64,000 nt of DNA from Pseudomonas sp. KNUC1026. Its GTDB lineage: Bacteria; Pseudomonadota; Gammaproteobacteria; Pseudomonadales; Pseudomonadaceae. Position 1 is the stretch's first letter. The number at the start of each line of letters is the position of its first letter. A program made the translations under genes and the position numbers. The stretch spans positions 3,806,001 through 3,870,000 of the forward strand of contig NZ_CP087138.1 of assembly GCF_021650705.1 (NCBI RefSeq). The letters are read 5' to 3'. Below are positions 56,600 to 64,000 of this stretch, in pieces. The notes under the pieces are model-generated. The model saw nothing but the letters and a program-made list of their open reading frames with translations. It was not told the DNA's origin and did not search any database.

Positions 56600-59091
56600 T
56601 CAAGTCCCCCTCGGCTTCGCCCGCGCCGTAGGCTCGGCCACCAATGGATCTTCAGGCCAATAATGCTTCGGATACCGCCCCTTCAAATCCTTCTTCACCT
56701 CGGCATAGGTATTGCGCCAGAAGCTCGCCAGATCCTGCGTCACCTGCACCGGCCTGCGCGCCGGCGAGAGCAGGTGCAGCTTGACCACTTGCCGGCCGCC
56801 GGCGATGCGCGGGGTGTCGGCCAGGCCGAACAGCTCTTGCAGGCGCACCGCCAGCACCGGCGGATGCTCGCTGTAGTCCAGGCGGATATTGGAACCGGAA
56901 GGCACGCCAATGCTGACCGGCGCGAGGCTGTCCAGTTGTTGCGGCAAAGGCCAGGGCAGGCTGTTGCGCAGGATCGAGGCCAGGTCCAGCTGGCTGAAAT
57001 GGCTGAGCCGGCTGACCTTGCCCAGGTAGGGCTGCAGCCAGTCTTCAAGCGTTGCCAGCAATGCGCCGTCGCTGACATCAGGCCAAGTGCTGCCAGGGCC
57101 GTCGAGGCTGCGCAGGAGCTGCACGCGGGCCTGCCATTGGCGCAATTCAGGCGTCCAGGGCAGCAGCTCCAGGCCCTTGCGCCGCACCAGCCCGAGCAGG
57201 GCGCTGGCACGCGCTTCGTCGCTCAGGCTGGGCAAGGCCTGGCGGCTGATCACCAGCTCACCCACGCGCACCTGGCGTTCGGCCTTGAGCACGCCCTCAC
57301 GCTCGTCCCAATCGAGCAGGTCCACTTCCCGGCGCTGGTCGCTCAACACGCTATCGAACAACGCTTCATCCAATTCAGCGGCCAGCCAGATGCGTTCCTC
57401 ACGCTGGCCCTGGCGGCTTCCAAGGTCGGCAATCGCCAGCCAAGGGTGCTTCATCAGCGCATCCGCCTCGCCGAACTGCGCAGCACGGCCGTTGGCCAGG
57501 CGGTAGTCGGCCCCACCGGCACGTCGTTGCTGGGCGATGCGGTCGGGGTAGGCGAAGGCCAGCAGCGCGCCGACCCAACGGGAGTGTCCGGGGTCGCTCA
57601 CAGGCTTACGAGGCTGCCCACGCAAGCCGGCGCGGTATTGCCGGGCGACCTGCCGCACCCGCTGGGCGCCGCCGCGGCCCTGGCCGATGGCCGCAAGGCG
57701 CTTGTGCAGGTCGGCGCCGCTGCCGGGCAGCAGGTCGCGCTCGCTGAGCAATGCGGCTACGTCGCAGGCAAGGTCAGCCAGGCCCAGGGCCTGGCCACGC
57801 AGCAGCAGATGGGCGATGCGCGGGTGCGCCGGGAGCTCGGCCATGGCCTGGCCGTGCGGTGTCAGGCGGCCTTGCTCGTCCAATGCGCCGAGCCGCGCCA
57901 GCAGGTCACGGGCTTGGGCGCAGGCGGCCTGGGGCGGCAGGTCGAGCCAGCGCAGGTCTTGCGGTGCGACGCCCCACTGGGCCAGTTGCAGAGCAAGGCC
58001 GGATAGATCTGCCTGGAGCATCTCCGCCGGACTGAAGGCTGCCAGTTGTTCGTGCTGGTCCTGCGACCACAGCCGGTAGCACACACCTGGCTCCAGGCGC
58101 CCGCGCGGCCGGCACGCTGGGTGGCGCTGGCGCGGGAGATGCGCTGGGTGTCGAGGCGAGTCATGCCGCTGCGCGGGTCGAAGCGCGGCACCCGCTCCAG
58201 GCCCGAGTCGACCACCACACGCACGCCTTCGATGGTCAGGCTGGTTTCGGCGATGTTGGTGGCCAGCACGATCTTGCGCTGGCCGGCCGGCGCCGGGTCG
58301 ATGGCTGCGCGCTGCGCATCCAGGCTCAGCTCGCCGTGCAGCGGGCACAGGCGAACGTCTGCCCGTTCCCCCAGCGCTTCGGCCAGTTGCTCGTGGGTGC
58401 GGCGGATCTCGCCCAGGCCCGGCAGGAACACCAGCAAGCTGCCTGCCTGCTCGTCCAGCGCTTGCAGGCAGGCTTGCACCACCCGTGGCTCGATGCGCTC
58501 GCCTGGCTGCGCCGGCCGGCTCCAGTGGGTGGCCACCGGGAACATGCGCCCTTCGCTGGTCAGTACCGGCGCGTCATCGAGCAGCCGCCCCAGGCGCTCA
58601 CCGTCGAGCGTGGCAGACATCACCAGCACCTTGAGTGCAGGCTGCTCGCGCAGCAGCTCGCGCCCGTTGAGCGCCAGTGCCAGCGCCAGGTCGCCTTCCA
58701 GGTTGCGCAGGTGGAACTCGTCGAAGATCACCAGGCCCACGCCGTCCAGCGCAGGGTCTGCCTGCAGGCGGCGGGTGAGGATGCCCTCGGTCACCACTTC
58801 GATGCGCGTGCGCGGGCCGACCTTGCTTTCGAGCCGCACCCGGTAGCCCACGGTTTCGCCAACCGCTTCGCCCAGTTCAGAGGCCAGGCGCTGGGCGGCC
58901 GCGCGCGCGGCCAGGCGCCGTGGTTCGAGCATCAGGATGCTTTGCCCGGCCATCCACGGCTCATCGAGCAGCGCCAGCGGCACACGGGTGGTTTTACCGG
59001 CGCCGGGTGGCGCTTGCAGCACCACTTCGTGGCGCGCCAGCAAGGCTTGGCGCAGCGCCGGCAGCACGGCATCGATGGGCAGGGAATTCAT
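56600..59091 (-). CDS. hrpB: ATP-dependent helicase HrpB, frameshifted
   Basis: A DEAH-box helicase of 830 residues after correction. The N-terminal half has LQAPPGAGKTTRVPLALL (Walker A), FDEFHLRNLEGDLAL (DEFH box), VLVMSATLDGERLG, and SRASATQRAGRAG (motif VI). The C-terminal half has the HrpB winged-helix and OB regions (LGALDEQGRLTPHGQAMAELP) and ends in HYWPEDPLVAEPTARAKPRGT. One missing base in the CCC run 58100-58102 splits it; restored, the join reads RAGRAGRLEPGVCYRLWS. The frameshift is probably not biological. Confidence 0.9.
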
Positions 59092-59194
59092 GGGGCCTCC
59101 AGATCGCAGGCGCGCAGTATACGGCGTTGGCCAGCGCGATGGCCTGGCCGAACTGCGCTAAGATCAGCGCCGTGCACGCCATCAGGAACCCCTC

Positions 59195-60258
59195 ATGCCC
59201 CATGTGAACGCCGAAGCGGTCATCGCCGATATCCAGGCCCAGGCGCAACGCCGTGGCTACACCCTCGATGAACAACAGAACGCTGCGGTGATTCGGCTCG
59301 GCGAGCTGGCCGCTGCATTGTCGCCGGCCTGGCTGGAGCGGTTGAAGAAGCCCAAAGGCGTGTACATCTGGGGGCCGGTGGGCCGGGGCAAGAGTTTCCT
59401 GCTCGATGCTTTTTTTTCCGCGCTGCCGATCACCGAGAAGCGGCGTGTGCACTTTCACGCCTTCTTTCGTGAGCTGCACGAACGCCAGTTCCAACATTCG
59501 AGCAGCGAACACGCCATGGAAGAGGCGCTGGAAGAAATGCTCCATGGCTGCAAGCTGCTGTGCTTCGACGAGTTCCACCTGCATGACATCGGCGATGCCA
59601 TGCTGATCACGCGGTTCTTCAAGGCGCTGTTCAAGCGCGATTGCCTGCTGCTGACCACCTCCAACTACGCACCTGAAGGCCTGCTGCCCAACCCGCTGTA
59701 CCACGAGCGCTTCCTGCCGAGCATTCGCCTGATCGAAGCGCGCATGGATGTGTTGTCGATTGCAGGCGGCGTGGACTACCGCACCCTGGCCACCGCCGAG
59801 CCCGACCCGTTCGGCAAGGGCGCGTTCGTCAGCCCCGCAGATGCAGGCCAGCGCCAGGCGCTGGGCTTGCCGGGGACGCCCCGGCGGCCGAGCGCCTGGC
59901 GATCAACCACCGTGAAATCAAAGTCATCAGCGCCGCCCAGGGCACCTTGCACATGCGCTTTGCCGACCTTTGCGAAGCGCCCACCGCGACCATGGACTAC
60001 CTGGCGCTGATCAAGGCCTACCCGCGCTGGGTGATCGAGCAGGTACCGCGCATCTCCACGGCGTCGGCAGCCGCGCAGCAGCGTTTTCTCAACGTGGTCG
60101 ACGTGCTCTACGACAACCGCTGCGAGCTCTACCTCAACAGCCCGTGGCCGCTGGAAGTGGCAGTGGACCACTGCGAGATCGCCGACATCGTGCGCACCCG
60201 CAGCCGGTTGTCGCAGCTACGGCAGATTGCCGAGGCCGAATCGGTAGCTATCAGCTGA
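59195..60258 (+). CDS. zapE: Cell division protein ZapE (AFG1-like ATPase), frameshifted
   Basis: ZapE is an AAA-type ATPase that associates with the FtsZ ring. It has YIWGPVGRGKSFLLDAFF (Walker A), HFHAFFRELHERQ, LLCFDEFHLHDIGDAMLITR (Walker B) and LLLTTSNYAPEGLLPNPLYHERFLP. The C-terminal part follows in another frame: MRFADLCEAPTATMDYLALI and DVLYDNRCEL. One missing G in the run 59872-59875 joins LGLPGDAPAAERLAINHREIKV and gives 354 residues, close to the family norm. Confidence 0.92.
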
Positions 60259-60331
60259 GCACCTCCGGCAATGGCGTACTTTGGGTAGCATGGCCACGCC
60301 CACACCCGGTACGTGAAGGAACGCACCCCAC

Positions 60332-61087
60332 ATGACGGACCTGATTGCCCTCGGCCTGCCTGGCTACCTTGTGATCTTCGCGACCTTGCTGGTCGCCTAC
60401 ACCATCTTCGGCATCGCCGGCTTCGGCACGGCGCTGGTCGCAAGCCCTATCCTGGCGCTCTACGTGCCGGTATCGCAGATCGTCCCTTTGCTGGCGCTGC
60501 TGGACCTGGGCGCTGCCGTGGTGAACGTCAGCCGCGATGGGCGCCAGGCCAATTGGCAGGAGTTGCGCCGGCTGGTGCCGCTGATGATCGTGGGCAGCCT
60601 GATCGGCGCGGCGATCCTGCTCACTACACGGCCCGACTTTCTGCTGCTGGCGCTGGGCGTGTTCGTGGTGGGCTATTCGCTGTATTCCCTGAGCGGGCTC
60701 AAGCCCGACCGTGAGTTCAGCCCGCGCCATGCCCTACCCTTCGGCGCCATCGGCGGCGTGTTCAGCGCGCTGTTCGGCAGCGGTGGCTTCATCTACGCCA
60801 TCTACCTGAGCGGGCGGCTGCGCGACAAGAACGCCTTGCGCATCACCCAGACCACGCTGATCGGCATGAGCACGCTGACACGCGTGGTGCTGTTCACCGT
60901 CGCCGGCGTCTACCTCGACACCCGCCTGCTGTGGCTGGCGCTGCTGCTGGCGCCGGGCATGCTGGTGGGCATCACCCTCGGCCGGCGGCTGACCCTGAAG
61001 ATGTCCCGCGAGCAGTTTCTGAAGGTGATCAACCTGGTGGTGCTGGCGTCGGGGCTGATGCTGATCGGCCGCTACTTCACAGCGTGA
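60332..61087 (+). CDS. TauE/SafE-family anion permease
   Basis: A 251-residue protein with about eight hydrophobic segments. GIAGFGTALVASPILALYVP near residue 30 and GAIGGVFSALFGSGGFIYAIYLSGRL after residue 135 are the two related halves typical of TauE/SafE. These are proposed exporters of sulfite or organosulfonates. The substrate here is unknown. Confidence 0.88.
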   Translation: MTDLIALGLPGYLVIFATLLVAYTIFGIAGFGTALVASPILALYVPVSQIVPLLALLDLGAAVVNVSRDGRQANWQELRRLVPLMIVGSLIGAAILLTTRPDFLLLALGVFVVGYSLYSLSGLKPDREFSPRHALPFGAIGGVFSALFGSGGFIYAIYLSGRLRDKNALRITQTTLIGMSTLTRVVLFTVAGVYLDTRLLWLALLLAPGMLVGITLGRRLTLKMSREQFLKVINLVVLASGLMLIGRYFTA

Positions 61088-61200
61088 CGCTCAAGGGTAG
61101 AAGCGCAACGGCCACCACGGTATAACTGCGAACCGCGCCCCTGCCGGCGCGGTCTGAACCTCAGCCCTCCCCTGCGGCGCTTCGCTTTCTGGAGAATTTC

Positions 61201-61620
61201 ATGCGCATTGCCCACCGTGTGATCGGCACCGCCCTGGTCGCCACCCTGCTCACTCAACTCACCGCCTGCGGCACCCTGTTCTGGCCCGACCGCCGTGGCC
61301 AGATCGACGGCAAGGTCGACCCGGTGGTGGCGGTGCTCGATGCCGTCGGCATCCTGTTCTATGTGATCCCGGGCCTGATCGCCTTTGGCGTCGACTTCGC
61401 CACAGGCGCGATCTACCTGCCCCACGGTACCCAGGCTCAGGTCGACCCGGCCAAGCTGCGCCCCGCCGTGAACCCCGACGGCAGCGTCGACAAAGCACGC
61501 CTGCAAACCATCCTCGAACAGGAACTGGGCCAGCACCTGCCGCTGAATGACCCGCGCCTGATCGAGCACAAAGGCAGCGTGCAGCAACTGGCGGCCTTCG
61601 GCCTGGTGCCTGCAGCCTGA
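61201..61620 (+). CDS. YceK/YidQ-type lipoprotein (DUF1375)
   Basis: A 139-residue lipoprotein. The signal peptide ends in the lipobox LTAC, so the mature protein begins with an acylated Cys. GTLFWPDRRGQIDGKVDPVVAV and LIAFGVDFATGAIYLPHG fit the DUF1375 pattern. The function is not known. Its stop shares a base with the start of the next gene, so they are translationally coupled. Confidence 0.8.
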   Translation: MRIAHRVIGTALVATLLTQLTACGTLFWPDRRGQIDGKVDPVVAVLDAVGILFYVIPGLIAFGVDFATGAIYLPHGTQAQVDPAKLRPAVNPDGSVDKARLQTILEQELGQHLPLNDPRLIEHKGSVQQLAAFGLVPAA

Positions 61621-62522
61621 TGCCTGCCGCCACCGCCGACCGCCACGCTCGCCTGCTGCGCCTGGCCACCCGCGCCTCGCTGAGCGTGGCGAGCACCCTG
61701 ATCGTGGCCAAGGCCGTTGCCTGGTATCTGAGCGGCTCGGTGAGCCTGCTGGCAGGCCTGACCGACTCGGTGCTGGACGGCGCTGCGTCGTTTCTCAACC
61801 TGCTGGCCATCCATTACGCGCTGCGCCCGGCCGACGACGACCATCGCTACGGCCACGGCAAGGCGGAGGCCCTGGCGGGTATGGGCCAGGCGCTGTTCAT
61901 TGCCGTGAGTGCGGTGATCATCGCTGTGCAGGCGGCCGAGCGCCTGCACAGCCCCGAGCCTATCGGCGAAGCCGGGCTGGGCATCGCAGTCATGGTGCTG
62001 TCGCTGGTGCTGACCGTGGGCTTGCTGGTGATCCAGCACAAGGTGATCCGCGAAACCGGCTCGACCGCCGTGCGCGCCGACTCGCTGCATTACCGCTCCG
62101 ACCTGATGCTCAACGGCAGCATTCTGGTAGCGCTGGTGCTGGCTGCTGCGGGCTTCCCTCAGCTCGACGCGCTGTTCGGCCTGGGCATTTCGGTATACAT
62201 CCTTTGGAGCGCGGTGCAGATCGCCCGGGAAAGCATCGAGATCCTGATGGACAAGGAGCTGCCGCTGGATGTGAGCGAACAGATGATGGACCTGGCCTGC
62301 GCAGTGCCCGGCGTGCTGGGCGCGCATGACCTGCGCACGCGCGTGTCGGGCAACCATTGGTTCGTACAGTTGCATCTGGAGCTGCCGGGGCAACTGACGC
62401 TGTCGGCTGCACACGCGCTGTGCGAGCAGGCCGAGGCGGCCATCGTGGCGCAGTTCCCGAAGGCCGAGGTGCTGGTGCACGCCGACCCTCATGAAGTGCT
62501 CAAGCGTCAGTTGACGCCGTAG
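61620..62522 (+). CDS. fieF: Cation diffusion facilitator (FieF-type)
   Basis: A divalent-metal/proton antiporter exporting Fe(II) or Zn(II). The metal site in helix 2 and helix 5 reads GLTDSVLDGAASFLN and ADSLHYRSDLMLNG, with DDDHRYGHGKAEALAGMGQ between them. The C-terminal dimerisation domain has HDLRTRVSGNHWFVQLHLEL. These match FieF/YiiP. The gene overlaps the convergent DUF6515 gene by 16 bases. Confidence 0.92.
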   Translation: MPAATADRHARLLRLATRASLSVASTLIVAKAVAWYLSGSVSLLAGLTDSVLDGAASFLNLLAIHYALRPADDDHRYGHGKAEALAGMGQALFIAVSAVIIAVQAAERLHSPEPIGEAGLGIAVMVLSLVLTVGLLVIQHKVIRETGSTAVRADSLHYRSDLMLNGSILVALVLAAAGFPQLDALFGLGISVYILWSAVQIARESIEILMDKELPLDVSEQMMDLACAVPGVLGAHDLRTRVSGNHWFVQLHLELPGQLTLSAAHALCEQAEAAIVAQFPKAEVLVHADPHEVLKRQLTP

Positions 62523-63538
62523 CCGCGCGTCACCAGGCAGTTCGCCAAAGTCTGCCGGTAGGTGTAGACCACCGCGTCAGCCGGGGCGTACGTAGCGGCG
62601 CGTGGGTCGAAACCGCTCTGCTGGGTCGCCCATTGCTGGCATTCGAAGCGATCACGCTCCAGTTGCTCCAGGCTCTGCCCGTTGCTTGGGTAAACCTGCA
62701 CATCCCAGGTGTTTGCATTGGAAGCCACCGGCTGTGCGGGCACAGGCTCGCTGTAGGTTGCGTTGGCAGGCGGGTTGACCACCACGTAGTCCTGCTCGTT
62801 GTCCATCCACTGGTACCAGGTCCCGGCCGCCAGGAAGAACACAGAACCACCGATCCAGGTACGCGTGGCGTAGTCGGGCAGCGCACGGGTGCGGATGCCG
62901 TAAGGCGGCGTAACCACGACGTAGCGGCCAGCCTGCGGTTGATACCAATAACCGCCGGAGTAGTAGAAGTCCCGGCCGCCGTAGGGCACGCGCCAGTTCT
63001 GCCCCGGGAAGCGATCAATCATCTGCCCGGGGCGATAACGCGGCCCTGGGCCCCAACCATTGCCCCGGGGCGGGCCCCAACGGTCGTCACCACGGCGCTG
63101 GCCCGGGCCGCCCGCTTCGTAGCGGCGGTTTTGCGGCTGCAGGTCGCGGTAGTCGCCACGAATGGGAGGCTCGGTCTGGCGCACGCTGTCCGGATGGGGC
63201 TGCAGCGGGTTGCCGTTGCTGTAACCAGGCTGCGGCTGGCCACCATAGGGGTTGGCCTGCCAGCTCGGCGGCTGCGGTGCTGGCGGCTGGGTTTGCTGGA
63301 AACGCCCCATCGGCCCGCGCTGCTGCGGCTGAACCGGCTGTTGTGGTGGCTGCTGCGGCGCAGGCTGTGAAGGCCTGGGTGCCTGCGGCTGCGGCGTAGG
63401 GGTTTGCTGGAATCGACCGGCCGGCCCCTTGTTATCCTGGAACATGCCCGGCGGGCCGTTGGTGTCAGCCTGGGCGTGCCCTGCGATACAAAGGCTCAAC
63501 AACCCGGCACTGGCCAGGCGCCACATGCTTGCGTTCAT
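62507..63538 (-). CDS. Exported DUF6515-like protein with Pro/Gln-rich linker
   Basis: A signal peptide (LASAGLLSLCIAGHAQA) precedes a disordered region rich in Pro, Gln and Gly, with a repeated GPxGRFQQT unit (three related copies counting GPPGMFQDN). The C-terminal part is folded and aromatic (GGRDFYYSGGYWYQPQAGRYVVVTPP, GTWYQWMDNEQDYVVVNPP, FECQQWATQQSGFDP). It belongs to a family of uncharacterised envelope proteins. The start at 63538 is chosen so the signal peptide has a short N-region; 63550 and 63565 are alternatives. Confidence 0.78.
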   Translation of the reverse strand: MNASMWRLASAGLLSLCIAGHAQADTNGPPGMFQDNKGPAGRFQQTPTPQPQAPRPSQPAPQQPPQQPVQPQQRGPMGRFQQTQPPAPQPPSWQANPYGGQPQPGYSNGNPLQPHPDSVRQTEPPIRGDYRDLQPQNRRYEAGGPGQRRGDDRWGPPRGNGWGPGPRYRPGQMIDRFPGQNWRVPYGGRDFYYSGGYWYQPQAGRYVVVTPPYGIRTRALPDYATRTWIGGSVFFLAAGTWYQWMDNEQDYVVVNPPANATYSEPVPAQPVASNANTWDVQVYPSNGQSLEQLERDRFECQQWATQQSGFDPRAATYAPADAVVYTYRQTLANCLVTRGYGVN

Positions 63539-63976
63539 GGGACTGCTCATAGGGGAAAGGGGCATACCGGATAAGACTGGAAAAACCGAAGGCGGTTCGC
63601 CGCTACTCTACCAGCGCGCTGGCCGGGCGTATGGGCCGTGGCGCACATTTCATGCGGGCATAAAAAGGAAGGCTCAGGGCCTTCCTCGATCGATACGGCG
63701 TCCGGCTCAACGCTTGTGGCGCAGGCTCACCTCGCACCCTCTGCTGGGACGGTGCGCAGCCCGGTGGCCAGGCGCGGCCCTGTGGGGCCGGCGGCCGCGA
63801 AGGGCCCGCTAGGGCCGTTCGCTGTGGACGATTGTCCGGGCAGTGATTCTGTTGGAAATCTTAGGCCAGCCCCGCCGGCAGGTGTTTGCGAAGATTGCCG
63901 GGATAATCGGTACTTGCGCAATTTTTCGCTCAGCAATCATAATTCGACGCAATTGGTAAAAATTGAGGCCCTGCCC
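63539..63976. other. Intergenic region, no gene recognised
   Basis: About 440 bases lie between the DUF6515-like gene and the Lrp-type gene. The middle (about 63740-63830) is extremely GC-rich with GGCC/GGGCC hairpin potential. The last 80 bases become AT-rich, as expected for a promoter. A 69-codon minus-strand reading (63727-63936) has no protein-like composition. Confidence 0.5.
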
Positions 63977-64000
63977 ATGAGCAAGCTGGACCGCTACGAC
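63977..64000 (+). CDS. Lrp/AsnC-family regulator, first eight codons only
   Basis: The window ends in MSKLDRYD after a GAGG ribosome site. This is the usual start of one Pseudomonas Lrp/AsnC regulator as I remember it (continuing with the helix-turn-helix). Eight residues are too few for certainty. Confidence 0.5.

Noticed and set aside
57862..58348. Two overlapping helicase genes in the hrpB region
   Set aside because: The two readings are one HrpB split by a missing base in a short C run; the overlap is a frame artefact.
63727..63936. 69-codon minus-strand gene before the Lrp-type regulator
   Set aside because: Composition dominated by Gly, Pro, Ala and Ser from a GC-rich hairpin region, with no ribosome site or motif.

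Overview
The window reads as chromosomal DNA of a Pseudomonas, most likely of the P. putida group. This rests on the GC-rich core genes, the radA-mscL-fpr neighbourhood, the cyanide-insensitive oxidase genes cioAB, the rpsU-dnaG-rpoD operon, and a quinate/protocatechuate cluster with a fused QuiC. No database search was possible, so family names come from recognised motifs.

Layout. 1-1201: radA (partial) and mscL. 1202-6518: a bacteriocin island with an S-type pyocin-like HNH nuclease and its immunity gene, an internally deleted IS5-family remnant that has erased most of a second bacteriocin, an orphan second immunity gene hit in its last codon by a complete IS256-family element with an 8-bp target duplication, and a third immunity-like protein that appears to be a tandem double-Im-domain protein. 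6520-16523: fpr, rlmG, a gtrA-gtrB-glucosyltransferase operon, cioAB with a small DUF2474 subunit, an MFS exporter and ldhA. 16786-26983: a purine permease, trmA, an exported phosphatase, a complete catecholate-siderophore module (response regulator, sensor kinase, TonB receptor, esterase) and an eptA-type lipid A phosphoethanolamine transferase. 27086-28820: a two-gene AAA ATPase plus DUF4276-like pair resembling a phage-defence cassette. 28893-38697: an MFS pump, then genes for quinate/shikimate and related acids (aroE-like, enolase superfamily, TetR, quiC, EamA transporter, IclR, pcaG and pcaH). 38836-44647: tsaD, rpsU-dnaG-rpoD and a CAT-anticodon tRNA. 44889-54195: mixed core genes (MocR regulator, AhpD-like, rhlE, NYN protein, DUF2076, YciC-like, EEP hydrolase, DUF4198, AraC, SDR). 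54388-56563: an AT-rich three-gene islet led by an Imm11-like immunity protein. 56600-64000: hrpB, zapE, TauE/SafE, a lipoprotein, a CDF transporter, a proline/glutamine-rich exported protein and the first codons of an Lrp-type regulator.

A dominant property of this sequence is small-indel frameshifts in at least 13 otherwise normal genes, mostly one base missing from a homopolymer. Several hit housekeeping genes (radA, hrpB, zapE, fpr), and one can be checked against a homologous copy inside the window. They look like sequencing or assembly errors rather than mass gene decay, so split genes are annotated here as single loci. Not every oddity fits that explanation: DnaG lacks one of its four zinc ligands, and the siderophore receptor has lost its stop codon by what looks like a single substitution.

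The best candidates for something under-described are the double-Im protein and the remodelled bacteriocin locus, the ATPase/DUF4276 pair, and the AT-rich immunity islet.
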